Origin: Agroathelia rolfsii
Lineage: Eukaryota > Basidiomycota > Agaricomycetes > Amylocorticiales > Amylocorticiaceae
Direction: 5' to 3'
NCBI GenBank assembly: GCA_018343915.1
Contig: JABRWF010000003.1
Coordinates: forward strand, 620,001 to 684,000
Length of the DNA: 64,000 bases
Part shown: one piece after another, positions 1-11,228 of the stretch
How the letters are laid out: every line of letters begins with the position of its first letter
Numbering within the stretch: the stretch's first letter is position 1
Program-made: the position numbers and the translations under genes
Notes under the pieces: generated by a model
What the model was told of the DNA's origin: nothing
Database searches by the model: none
Seen by the model: the letters and a program-made list of their open reading frames with translations, nothing else

Positions 1-1274
1 AGCTTATTAGCAGAAACTACTACTGGATTAACATGACAAAAGAAATAAACCAGTATGTAGACTCTTGCTTACTCTGTCAAGCAAACAAGCCAAGCCGACA
101 AGCATTGCCTGGACTCCTCCAACCCTTACCTATACCTGGAAAACCATGGGAATATGTTACCTCAGATTTGATAGTCAAACTACCTAAGTCACAAGGGTTT
201 GACTCAATTCTAGTAGTAGTAGATAGGCTTACAAAATTGGCATATTTCATACCAACTAATGAAAATATATCAGCCAAGGATGTAGCCAATCTCTATGTCA
301 AAAACGTGTTTAAACTATATAGTGCCCCATTAACATAGACATCAGACCAAGGACCTCAGTTTACTAGTCAAGTGATGAAAGATATATATGCTAGTTTATA
401 CATCAAAACAGCTTTGTCCACCATATATCATCCACAAAGTGATAGACAAACTGAACATGTTAATCAAGAAGTAGAGCAGTATCTAAGAATCTTTTGCAAT
501 CACAGGCAAATAAATTGGGTAGAATTATTACCTTATGTAGAATTTATGTACAACAATAGGAAAAATGAGAGCACACATGCTAGTGCTTTTGAATTAACCT
601 ATGGCTATATTCTAAATTGAGAAGCAAAGGACATTCCAAATCTGACTCCAGGAGCCTTCAACTGGATTGAAAATGCTAAGGAAGTACAAAAAGAGGCACA
701 GGCAGTATTAGGTTTAGCAAAAGAACAAATGGAACAATTATATAATAAAGGAAAAAAGATGTTCCCAGATTTAGAAGAAGGACAAAAAGTTTGGCTAAAT
801 ACACAAAATTTAAAACTTGATAGACCATCCAAGAAGTTAAGTCAGAAATAGATTGGCCCCTATAAAGTGGAAAAAAAGCTAAACAATTTGAACTATAAGT
901 TAGACCTTCCAACTAATCTCAGAATCCATAATGTGTTTCACGTTCATTTGCTAAAACCACATTATGCCTCAGATTGGCACCAAAAGCCTTTACCTCCAGT
1001 AGAAGTAGAAGGAGAAGAAGAGTACAAAATAGAAGAAGTACTTAACTCAAGAATACAGCAAGGAAAACTAGAATTTTTGGTAACATGGAAAGGATACCTA
1101 GAGGAACAAATATAGGTTAGAGAATCAGATATATATACAGATGATGCAATTAGAGAATTCTACAAGTCCAATCCTAGTGCTCCAAGAAAGATCAGTGCTG
1201 TACTATTTAATCTTCTTCCTTTCCAAAACTGGGACAATCTAACAAAATGGCAACCTAAGGTGGATTGCCCCTAA
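1..1274 (+). pseudogene. Ty3/gypsy pol 3' part: integrase and chromodomain, broken
   Basis: This is the C-terminal part of a chromovirus-type Ty3/gypsy polyprotein. Integrase joins element cDNA to the chromosome, and the chromodomain steers it to chromatin. In one continuous frame I read the end of the zinc-binding module (CLLCQANKP), the integrase core with its D, D and E positions (near TSDLIVKLP, TSDQGPQF and HVNQEVEQY), and a chromodomain (YKIEEVLNSRI to LVTWKGYLEEQ). Four in-frame stops at 336, 618, 849 and 1113 sit where relatives have tryptophan or a similar codon. Three are TAG and one TGA, as expected if TGG decayed by G-to-A. The frame ends with TAA at 1272, followed by a purine tract (AAGGAGGGGG) and the 3' LTR. 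The 5' half lies outside the window. It is a dead copy. Confidence 0.9.
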
Positions 1275-1285
1275 GGAGGGGGTAA

Positions 1286-1747
1286 TGTTACGAGTCAATC
1301 TATATACTATAATTTTATTTAAGATTTCTCACTATTTTTCTGATTTTTCTCCGATTTTTCTCTATTTTTTGGTATATAACATGTATATTACATAAGCAGA
1401 CATTATATAAGTAATCTAATAACTAAGCAAAGTCATGTGACTTATTATATAAAGTAGGTCTAGAGCATGGGTCTAGAATATGATACCATCCTAGACTCAC
1501 TATGGTATAATATCGTATCATACTTAGCACCTCTGTGCACAGACCATATACCAGGTGTACAGACCAGGTAATTAGTATATAACCCTGTAGTATCTCTATC
1601 TGAAGACCCCAGATTTGTTCTCTTTGTCTTTAGGTAAGCACAATAGTGCTTTGTATTAAGTAGTTAACTCACATAATAAAAACTTTGTCTTCAGAGTCCC
1701 TATCTCTCTCTCTCTCTCTCCCCTATCAAATCCTCTTGGCTCCATGC
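1286..1747 (+). repeat. Ty3/gypsy 3' LTR, left part (split by Copia-B)
   Basis: It starts TGTTACGAGTCAATC directly after the polypurine tract. It matches the intact solo LTR at 31673-32677 through the T-rich block, the GGTATATAA stretch and the CT-rich block near 1700. It breaks off at CCATGC, where Copia-B begins, and resumes at 30337 after the duplicated CATGC. Confidence 0.9.
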
Positions 1748-2636
1748 TATTGAACTATGGTAGTTCTTGTGTTGTATAGTATGGCTATATGCTAGCTCAC
1801 AAGTTACCTATTATAAAGCAAACACTTACTTGTGTGAAAAGTACAGGCTTGAATTGTTTCCTAAGATTTAGGCAAGGTTTCCTAGGTGGGAAGCAATTAG
1901 TAACTTTGCTATACTTAAGATAAGACTATAGCCGGTGTCCCTTTAAGACTACCTACTTGTTTTCCCTTGGGAAAGGCTTTTGATCTTGTTTTGTAGACTT
2001 TGTAAGTCTGAGGTAAAGTTAGTACCCTAGGAGCTAGTCTTGTAGACTATTTAACTTACTATTTTCAAGTAAAATAACTTATATTTTACAGCTGATTTAG
2101 CTAGGGTTTATATACTACAAAATATCCTAATTTCTGAATGATTTGTAAGCAATGTCTTTACTTAAGTAATCTGCTTGGTAAGCAAAGAGTGTAAGGTTTA
2201 TGCTGACAAATCTGCTCTGTAAGCTAAGTATAGTATTTATAAGCAAATTGAATATTTGAATAAATAGGAAAGTGATATTAGTAATGTATCTCAAATATTA
2301 CTAATATCTTTGAAGGTGATTACTAATTTATTTGTGTGATTTATAAGCTGATTTGTAATCACAATCGTGTATTAGTAAGTAAAGTGAATTGTTTTAACAA
2401 AAGATATTTAAAATGAATATTTAAATGATTTTTAAGAAATGAATATTGAAATATGAATATATTTTGGAAATATTCAGAATAAAGTGAATGAATGATTGCT
2501 TTATATCTCTACAACTAATGGTTGTAAATTCTTGAAATAAATAATAGTGATAGATGAGATATAAACTGATTTATTGAAGTGTTCATTGGAATATTTAGAA
2601 AGATTGGATGTATTGAAATATGCGTATCTTTCAACA
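1748..2636 (-). repeat. Copia-B 3' LTR
   Basis: On the minus strand it begins TGTTGAAAGATACGCATA and ends with CAATA, a decayed CA end. It is 889 bp, the same as its partner at 29443-30331. Differences between the two, where I compared them, are nearly all transitions. The minus-strand polypurine tract (GAGTGGGAG, 2637-2645) abuts it. Confidence 0.92.
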
Positions 2637-2671
2637 CTCCCACTCAATGAATGCTTCATTGGTGTATTAGG

Positions 2672-4190
2672 TTATTTGTTTGATTTGATCCATCTAAAAT
2701 CATTAGTTAATCCATTAAGGTTTGTGAAATAACTATGCTTAGTTTCAGCTAAGGCTTTGGTCAAGACATCTGCTAATTGTTGATTAGTGTTGATGTATTC
2801 TAGTTTAGCAGCTTTATTTTGAATAGCTTCTCTGATGAAGTGATATCTTACTTCAATATGCTTTGTTCCTCTTCCTCCATGTTTAGGGTTATTTGCTAGA
2901 CTGATTGCACCTTAATTATCTGTATAAATTATTGTTGGGTCAGATATATCTTCATCTATATCATTAAGTAGTTTTCTTAGCTAATAGACTTGTTTTGCTG
3001 TTTCTGTGAGTGCCATATATTCCGCTTCTATACTGGATAATGATGTAGTATGCTGCCTCCTGGCTGACCAAGATATAGCACCTTTGCACATCATTGTAAT
3101 ATATCCTGTGGTTGATTTTTGGTCATCTAAGTCCATTGCCCAATCAGCATCTGAGTATGCTATGAGTTGTTTTGTGTGTTGGCCTTGGTATACAATGGCT
3201 TTGTCCGGGGTTTTGGATAGGTATTGGAATATATAATTCACTGCTGTAAAGTGCTCTTTTCCAGGATTTTTGCTGTACTTTGTACATTTATTGATAGCAA
3301 ATGTTATGTCTGGTCTAGTGATAATTGTTAAGAATGTTAGAGAACCAATTATACTTTTATAGTATGTTTTATTGGTTTCTGTTGCTTGGCTAGGTGATGC
3401 TTTGAGTTGGATACTTGCTGACATTGGTGTAGCATATCCTTTTGAGTGTTCCTTATGGAATCTTTTAAGGATACCTATACAGTAATCTTTTTGGTTAATA
3501 GAAAGTATTTTAAGCTTTCTACTCCTGGTGATATTTACACCTAGGAAAGATTTAGCTGGTCCAAGATCTTTCATTTCATATTTTTTCATGAGTTGGGTTT
3601 TTATATCTTGGATTCACTTCTTGTTTTTTCCCATGAGGAGTAAATCATCAACATATAGAATGAGAATGATCTTATTATTTGGATCTCCTACTCGTTGATG
3701 GTTTATGTATATTCCTGCATCAGAGTGTATTCTTTTGAATTTCATCTCTTCAAGTGTAGAGTGAATTTCAAAATTCCATTATCTTCCAGCCTGTTTTAAG
3801 CTATAGAGTGATTTCTTTAGTTGATAGACTTGATCTTCTTTTCCTTTTACTGTAAATCCTGTAGGTTGTTCCATAAAAATTTCATGGTCAAGTTTACCAT
3901 AAAGATAGGCAGTTGTGATGTCTATCTGGTCAATTTCCCAATCATAATATGCAGCAGTGGCTAATAAAACCCTAAATGCTTCATATCTTGCAACTGGTGA
4001 CCAAGTGTTATCAAAGGTATCATCTGTCTATAGATCTCCTCTAGCAACATATCTAGCTTTGTATCGTCCATCTGATTTAATAGTTAAGACCCATTTTCCT
4101 TTAAGGATAGTTTTATCTTTAGGTCTTTTTACTAAATCATAAACATCTCTTGACTTTAATGAATCCATTTCACTCTGCATGGCTTCCTCC
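2672..4190 (-). pseudogene. Copia-B pol, 3' part: reverse transcriptase and RNase H
   Basis: This is the C-terminal part of the Copia-B polyprotein. Reading on the minus strand from 4190 there is the RT N-terminal block (SEMDSLKSRDVYDLV, WVLTIKSDGRYKARYVARG), RT with the YVDD-type active-site region near 3650, then RNase H (YSDADWAMDLDDQKSTTGY, SSIEAEYMALTE) and the copia C-terminus ending with TAA at 2672. Several in-frame stops break it. The first visible residues follow straight on from the part at 13787, because Copia-A landed in the codons for a WEEAM-like motif. It would copy element RNA into DNA in the cytoplasm if intact. Confidence 0.88.
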
Positions 4191-5212
4191 TAATGAAAGG
4201 GTTATGATATAGAATGTAATGCATATGTGCACTACTGTAAACCTTGTTTAAACCAAACACTTACTTGTTGTAGAAAAGTGCAGGGTTGGTTGTCTTGGTA
4301 GATAGGCTTGGATCTACAAGAGATTGGAAGCAATTAGTTTACTTCTATATCTTTAATATAAGACTTAGCCGGTGTCCCTTTGAGACTACCTACTTGTTTC
4401 CCTTTAGGAAGGCTTGTTGTCTTATAGTAGACTTAGTAAGTCTGTTAGTGAAGTTAGTACTATAAGCTAGTCCTTAGACTATTTAACTCACTATTTTCAA
4501 GTGAAATAACTTGTCATTTCCAGCCGAATTTGCTAGTGCTTATATAATACAAAATATTCTAATTTCTACAAGATTAGTAAGCCAATCCTGTGCTTATCTA
4601 ATCTGCTTAGTAAGAAGGATTGCTTACAAATCAGCTTATAAATCAGCTTAGTAACATTCCTATTTGCTGAATAATATGCTTGGTAAGCAATCTGTGTGCT
4701 TAGTAAGTAATTTATATAGTATTAGTAAGTAAAAGTGTCCATTTATCTCAATATCCTATTATTAGATCTGTATTAGTAATATTTTATAAACATTACTAAT
4801 ATTATGAATTTGCTTAGTAAATATTTTGGTGATTTATAAGCAAGGATCTAGGGCATGAAAAATCAATTAGTAATATTCACAATGATTATTGAGAAATGAA
4901 TATTTAAATGGAATTGTTTAATATTTATGAAAAAGATATTCATAAATGATAAAGTCAAGTGACTTCAGATATGATAATCTTATCTCTGATAAGATTAGAT
5001 ATAATGAAATATTGAAAATATTAAATAAAAGAATATATACATATTATTTCAATGAATATATACATGTAAAGAATTGTTAATATCTCAACAATGAACAGTT
5101 GTAAAATCATGAAATAAATAATCATGTATGACATGATGTTAGATAATTATTTGAAGTATTCATTGGAATTATTGGAAAGATATGAAGTTTGTAAATATTC
5201 AATCTTTCAACA
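4191..5212 (-). repeat. Copia-A 3' LTR
   Basis: On the minus strand it begins TGTTGAAAGATTGAATATTT and ends CCCTTTCATTA. It is 1,022 bp, identical in length to the 5' LTR and to the solo copy at 25427-26448. The minus-strand purine tract AGTAGGAGG (5213-5221) precedes it. Confidence 0.93.
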
Positions 5213-5232
5213 CCTCCTACTCAATGAATACT

Positions 5233-7263
5233 TTATTGCTTTAACCATCTAAGATCATTTATTAGTCCAGCTAAATTTGAAAAATAGCTGTGCTTTGTTT
5301 CTGCCAAAGGCTTGGTTAAAACATCTGCTAGCTATTGGTTAGTATTAATATACTCAGTCCTAGCAGTACTATCGGAGACTGTTTCTCTAATAAAGTGATA
5401 TCTAACTTCAATATGTTTGGTACCTCTACCACTATGTTTGGGGTTATTGGCTAGGCTAATAGCTCCTTGATTATCTGTGAAAATAGTTGTTGGGTTAGAT
5501 ATATCTTCACCTATGTCATTTAGTAGTTTCCATAACCATTTAACTTGTTTTGCTGCTTCTGTGAGAGCCATATATTCAGCTTCTACACTGGATAATGCAG
5601 TGGTGTGTTGTCTTCTGGTTGACCAGGAAGTTGCACCTTTGCACATCATGGTAATATATCCAGTTGTAGATTTCCGGTCATCTAAGTCCATTGCCCAATC
5701 TGTATCTAAATATACGGTTAATTCTTTTGGGTGTTGTTCTTGGTAGACAATGGCTTTATCCAGGGTTTTGGATAGGTATTAGAATATATGATTTACTGCA
5801 GTGAAATGCTCTTTTCCAGGATTTTTACTGTACTTGGCACATTTGTTTACAGCAAAAGTGATGTCTGGCCTAGTTATGATAGTTAAGAATGTGAGTGAAC
5901 CAATCATACTTTTGTAGTGAGTTTTATTGGCCTCTGTCACTTGGTTAGGATTAGATTTGAGTTGGATGCTTACTGACATCAGTGTAGAATATCCTTTTGA
6001 GTTTTCCTTTTGGAATTTCTTTAGGATACCTTCATAGTAATCTTTTTGATCAATAGACAGTAATTTCTTTTTCCTGTTTCTATTGATATTGACGCCTAGG
6101 AATGATTTAGCTTCTCCAAGATCTTTCATTTCATACTTTTCCATGAGTTTTTTCTTGAAGTCTTGGATTTGCTTTTTTACTTTTCCCATAATTAATAAAT
6201 CATCAACATATAAAATAAGAATGATTTTATCATTTGGGTCTCCCACTTGTTGATGGTTTATGTAGATACCTGCATCTGAGTGTGTTCTTTTAAAATTCAT
6301 TTTTTCAAGTATTGAATGTATTTCAAAATTCCACTGTCTACCTGCTTGTTTTAATCCATAGAGGGATTTTTTAAGCTTGCAGACTTGATCTTCTTTTCCT
6401 TTGACTGAAAAACCTGTGGGTTGTTCCATGTAAATTTCATGGTCAAGTTTTCCATAAAGGTATGTAGTGGTAACATCCATTTGGTCAATTTCCCAATCAC
6501 TATATGTGGCTATTGCAAGTAAAACTCTGAATGCCTCATATCTTGCAACTGGTGATCAAGTGTCATTAAATGTATCATTTGTTTGTAGATCTCCTCTAGC
6601 AACATATCTAGCTTTGTAATGTCCATCTGATTTGATATTTAGAACCCATTTTCCTTTGAGGATTATCTTGTCTTTGGGTCTATTAACTAGATTATAAACA
6701 TCCCTAGATTTTAATGAATCCATTTCTTTTTTCATAGCTTCTTCCCATTTTTCATAGTCAGGTGAATTCATTGCTTGTTTGTATGTTCTAGGAATATTTT
6801 TGATGTCTGCAGCCAATGTTAGCAGATGATTTATGGTTGATTGAACTAGTTTGATTTGGCTTGAAGTGACATAGTCTTTATATCTGGGATTAGGTCTCTT
6901 TTCTCTTCTAGGTCGATTTGTTTCTCCAGGATCTATGTTTGTTTCTGGTGTTGGGAATCCACCTGGGAAATATTCTTCAGAAAAATCTCCAAGTGGTCCA
7001 AATCTACCTGTTCTTCCAAGTGCTCCAGAAATACTATCTGGCTCTAGCTCTTTATTACGTATTTCAGTATCTCTTAACTCTTCAAGATATGAAATATCTT
7101 CTTCATCATCTGTTGTAGAGATAGGGTTTGTTATATTCCCTATGTCTATATATTCATCTTGTTTTTGAGGATAAAGTATTTTTTCTGAGGTAGTTTTAGA
7201 ACCTGATACATCTGCCTCATTGTTTTGAGGTAGCATATATTGAGCCTTTTTCTTTTCTTTCAT
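5233..7263 (-). pseudogene. Copia-A pol: linker, reverse transcriptase and RNase H
   Basis: Reading down from 7263 there is an acidic linker between integrase and RT, then PNPRYKDYV, the RT N-terminal block (MDSLKSRDVYNLVNRPKDK, KARYVARGDLQ), RT with MDVTTTYLYGKLDHEIYM, SLYGLKQAGRQW and the intact LYVDDLLIMG active-site box, then RNase H (MDLDDRKSTTGYITMM, SSVEAEYMALTEAAKQ) and the C-terminal DNQGAISLANNPKHSGRGTK block. The frame ends with TAA at 5233. At least three stops interrupt it, near 6555, 5778 and 5331. The family role is reverse transcription and RNA removal in the virus-like particle. The catalytic aspartates are still encoded. Confidence 0.9.
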
Positions 7264-8330
7264 AGGAAATATGTGTTTATTGAACTTAACATTGTATGAA
7301 TCCCATATCTTTCCAGTAATTGGATCATAAAGCCTTCAACCTTTGGAACCTTCTGGGTATCCTATGAAAATTGTTTTTCTGGCTTTGTCTAAAAGTTTAT
7401 TTTTTCTACCTTCCTTTGGAATAGTCATCTATGCTTGGCATCCAAATACCCGTATCCTTGATATATCTGGTTGTTTTCCATACCAAGATTTATATGGAGT
7501 TTTCCAGGATTGAACTCTGGTAGGTGTACGGTTATAGATGTATAATACCGCTTCCATGGATATTTTCCAAAATCCTTCTTTCATTCCAGCAGTTTTCCTA
7601 ATGGCTTCAGCTTTTTCATGGATAGTTCTTTGAACTCTTTCTGCTCTGCCATTTTGTTGGTGTGTATGCAGAATGGAAGTTTCCCTAGAAATACCAAAGT
7701 CATTGAGAAATTTGTCAAAATCCTTTAACATATATTCCCTACCTCTATCTGATCTGATAGTTTTTAACTTATTTCCAGATTGCCTTTCTGACCATGTAAC
7801 ATATTTTATAAATGCTTCAAGGGTTTTATCTTTTAATGATATGAAGTACATTGTGCAATATGAAGTAGCATCATCTAGGAATGTCACAACATATTTTATG
7901 TTACTCCAAATGGCATTTACTGGAAGTGAGTATAAGTCTGAGTGTACCAAATCATTTGGGTTTTTAGTACGCTCTGGAGATGGAAAATATGGTGCTCTGA
8001 TAGATTTCCCTAGTGCACAACCTTCACAGGTTTCATAAGATGTTTTTCCTATATTTTTAGGTCCACCTATGGTGTTTCCTAAGATTTTATGGATAACATC
8101 ACTACCTGAGTGTGCAAATCTTTGATAAATTAATTCATAGGGTGTTTCTTCTGAGCTATGCAAAGATTTTGCATGTTGACTTTGTGTAATTGATCCTCTA
8201 AGCTCAAAATTATTGTTTTGATTGATGTATACACTTAGAATCTTTTTCTTGTTGATTATCAATTCCATAGTTTTTCCAGATTTTCCAATGATCCATATCC
8301 CGTTTGTTTTTTATGAAATTTGTTGAGGGG
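7264..8330 (-). pseudogene. Copia-A pol: GAG-pre-integrase and integrase
   Basis: It encodes a pre-integrase zinc-binding segment (HSGSDVIHKI, ETCEGCALGK) and an rve-type integrase core. The catalytic D, D and E positions are visible at VHSDLYSLP, TIRSDRGREYM and QQNGRAERVQRT. The downstream copia block (RTPTRVQSWKTPYKSWYGK, IRVFGCQA) follows. Stops near 7428 and 7337 break the end of the domain, at positions where Copia-B has tryptophan (AWMTI, KGWTLY). It would integrate element cDNA if intact. The Copia-B counterpart is at 13787-15380. Confidence 0.9.
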
Positions 8331-9579
8331 ATAGTAATCTTTCTCTGGTGTCTGGGATATACCTAACATTTGTAATATCAAGTATATATATTCTCCTACT
8401 AGAATCAATGTATTTAATTTTGACAGTACCTATCCCTTTAATTGGGAGTCTGGTGCCATCTGAGATGATTATGTATTTTTGTTTTTTAGGAGAAAATGGT
8501 TTGTACTGGTGAAAATCCTTTAAATCAAATATAGAGTGATAACTAGTACCTGAATCAACTAGGTAAAAGAATTCATCATCCTGTGTTTTTTCTGTTTGGT
8601 ACAGAGAGAGTGAAGTATTTGTTCCTTCATCAGAAGAGCCTTCAACTTCCTCTGTTCTTTGATTTGTTTTGGATTTTCCACTATAGTTTTTCTTTCCTGT
8701 ATTTTTCTAATTAGGAGGTTTCCAATTGTCTATATGTTTGTCAGTGGTATGTTTAACATACTTTTTGCACTTTTTGCAATAGTTTTTGTTATCTGACTCC
8801 TGACTATTTGTTTTGTCTTGACCTTTAAATTTCTTTTTGAATTTTCTTTGGCCTTTAGATATATTGAACCTGCTTTGAGATTTATTATTAGTGTGGAGGG
8901 ATTCACGTATAGTTTGTTCCTGCTGCAATTCTCCCTGGATTAAGTCTATTGTGGCCTTCTTGTAACCTCCCACTGCTCTTAGGATACTACCCCAAATCAT
9001 GCGGTATGAATCTAGAAGTATTTCTCCTATGTGTGAGATGAAATCCTTTTCACTAATAGATAATCCTGTAGCATTAGCTCTTGTCTGTATTTCTTGCATT
9101 TCTGAGATTTGTGTAGCCATTGATTTATCAGTCCTGAGTCTGTAGGAGTAGAACTCAGTATGATATCTTTGACCTTCTGCAAGTCTTTGAGCTTTTGCTG
9201 CTGTGTAAATTTTATTCCACATTTTAGCAGCTATTTCTTCAGCCATTAAAATATTTGCCCAAGTCTCATTTACACATCCTCCAAGTAAACCCTTTGCACA
9301 ATCATCTGCTTGATCCCATGCATTAGCTAGAATGATTTTTTTGTCTTCTCCCCAAGAAATCCCTGCAGCTGAAGCTAATTCTTATGGTAGAATTTCTGCT
9401 GGCTTAAGATCTGGTTTTTGTAAGGGAGTAGGATTATCCTTGGGTAATCCTTTAGAGAACATTGTCCAAATGCGCAATGACTTGGCTAGGAAATAAAATT
9501 TAACTGAGAATTTGGCCCAATTTGAACCATTGAAAACAGGAAATCCTAAGGGTATATCTTTTATAAGTATTTCAGTCAT
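8331..9579 (-). pseudogene. Copia-A gag and protease
   Basis: The start ATG at 9579 gives MTEILIKDIPLGFPVFNGS, a Ty1/copia gag N-terminus. A capsid region follows (WDQADDCAKGLLGGC, EGQRYHTEFYSYRLR), then a basic stretch and an unusual zinc-binding motif (CKKCKKYVKHTTDKH, a C-x2-C-x5-H-x4-H pattern rather than the usual C-x2-C-x4-H-x4-C knuckle). The aspartic protease segment near 8560 keeps its active-site triplet (LVDSGTSYHS). The in-frame TAA at 9379-9381 replaces the CAA of Copia-B, a C-to-T change. A second stop is at 8707. Gag would form the particle in the cytoplasm. Confidence 0.88.
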
Positions 9580-9588
9580 ATTAACTTA

Positions 9589-10935
9589 TACAAATTCCTA
9601 GGATATAAAGCTGTCTTCAATAGGATATAGATATATGCTATAATTTTCTATAATCCTGTTGAGGCTTGTTTCAAGGTATTCCTTGTGATGATTTTCTAGG
9701 AATTCTTTAAAGTCTTTAAGGTTTAGACCTGGATGTATGCTATCCCAATGTCCTGAATTATAGAGGTAGATTATATTGTCTAATCTCTCTATATCTGTAA
9801 GACTAACTTTGTCTTCAATTTCCTCTAGTGTGAAGTATGGTATACTCCAATTATAAGGCATTGGAGTGATTTTGATAAGATACCTTATATAGTTTTGAGA
9901 GTTTTCTCTTACTTCTTTGTCTAGAAATGTGAAGGGTTTGACTTTGTCAAATCTTCCAAATATTCTTGCAAGAATTATTCTTTCTGCACAGAGAGTGAAG
10001 AATTTGTTCTGGAAATCCTGACTAACTTTTTCCCAATTATATTTGGTACTGTCAAATAGGAATTTCTTTATTTCCAGGTATAATTCTGGGTTGCTGGATG
10101 GTGTAGGGAAATCTTTGTGGTATGTTTCCCAACGAGATTTAAGGGTGATATATCCTTTTCTTTGAGATTTCTTTTTGTTTTTCTTTTCTAAGAGCTTAAG
10201 TGTAGTTTTGCTTAATTTCTATTAAGTCTCGGACGGACAGAGATAACAGAAAAGGGAAGGGGCAGAGCAGAACGGAAGCAGAGACGGAGTGAACAGGAGT
10301 AGAGATGGGAGAGTGGATAGAAAAGGAGAGGGGTGACTGGACTTGGCCAAGACGTATATGTCAGGCCCTTGCCTAGTTGCGGTCCGGGATAGGAGTCAGA
10401 CAGGAGAAGGGGAACTAAGTTGATTTCTGAACTGAGGTAGCTAGGTACATGCTAGGTTGGTATAAATACTATAGTAGCAGGAGGATACCAAGAGGAATAG
10501 AAATGAAGTGAGACGGAGAGTGGGAAACGGAATACGGGGCGCAAATGGGCCGAAACTATCTATGTGAACAAGGGTACCAGAACGTGTGGGGAAAATGATG
10601 GGAAAACAGGATACGTGAGAAGAGGAAAAGACTCCGGGACTCCGGTCGGGCGCCAAGCAAGGGGTTGCTGGTTCCGATGCCCAAATCACGGAGGGCGGAG
10701 AGTGGAAGTTGGGAGCCGGAGAGGTGTCTTTGGTTGTTGGATGGTAGTGGGCAAGGGTAAGTGGGGACATATCGGAAATGTTGGAGTGGGAGCCACTTAT
10801 GCATGGAGGGGGTCGTGACAATTTCTTAGAAGGTTTTTCCTCTTCAAACTCAAAAGGTTTCTGAGTCTAAGTATCTTCTTCACCTGTGTCAAATAAGTAA
10901 GTTTCTATTTCCTGATCTGAATCCAGAATAAAGGT
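9589..10935 (-). pseudogene. Copia-A upstream ORF-X2, unknown function (split by solo LTR)
   Basis: This frame lies just upstream of gag on the minus strand and matches no family I know. The left part (10219 down to about 9589) reads KGYITLKSRWETYHKDFP, then NWEKVSQDFQNKFFTLCAER, IFGRFDKVKPFTFLDKE and LTDIERLDNIIYLYNSGHW. The N-terminal part is beyond the 601-bp LTR, at 10826-10935 (FEFEEEKPSKK). A TAG at 9598 stands where Copia-B has TGG, so the real end is the TAA about 9 bp further on, next to the gag start. It looks soluble, lysine- and aromatic-rich, with no membrane helix. The copy in Copia-B (16663-17400) is about 95 per cent identical at DNA level over 500 bp, more than gag. I infer an element-encoded accessory protein or a 5' extension of gag. 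Confidence 0.6.
10220..10820 (-). repeat. 601-bp solo LTR (type D) inside Copia-A ORF-X2
   Basis: It is GC-rich against AT-rich surroundings and is flanked by a perfect 5-bp TSD (ATTTC, 10215-10219 and 10821-10825). On the minus strand it starts TGTCACGACCCCCTCC and ends AAGACTTAATA, where TG/CA ends are expected; the last CA has decayed by one base. Two further copies of exactly 601 bp are at 20463 and 22014. The TGTCACGACCC start is typical of fungal Ty3/gypsy LTRs, which sets the strand by inference. No internal region is present, so it is a solo LTR. Confidence 0.92.
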
Positions 10936-11228
10936 TTTTATGCCAAAGTTTCAGGTAAAGCTCAATACAAACCAAAATTAAAATGATGAGCTTATAAAAA
11001 CTTATGTTAGGCAGACTTTAGGGGAATTCAGAGAAAATAGAATACAATGAATATTTGTAGTAACTAAAATGCTATAGTTACTTTCACAAAAATATAAAGG
11101 GAAGATTTTATAAGAGGAAATTTAAGAAAAATAGAGCTGTATAAAATGATACAAGGGCTTCAAACAACAAAAAGAGATAGAAAAATTTATTTAGAATGAG
11201 GATGATTCTGATGTATATATAAAATTGT

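Noticed and set aside
1..1274. TAG and TGA read as tryptophan (recoded genetic code)
   Set aside because: The same frames also use TGG for Trp, stops also arise at Gln codons, and the host genes use TAG, TGA and TAA as normal stops. Decay by C-to-T explains all.
1700..1725. CT repeat as a CRISPR-like or satellite array
   Set aside because: It is a simple dinucleotide tract inside the gypsy LTR, also present in the other copies.
10441..10821. Open frame of about 126 codons repeated in all three 601-bp LTRs
   Set aside because: It is conserved because the LTRs are recent copies, runs across LTR sequence and has no domain. Not treated as a gene.
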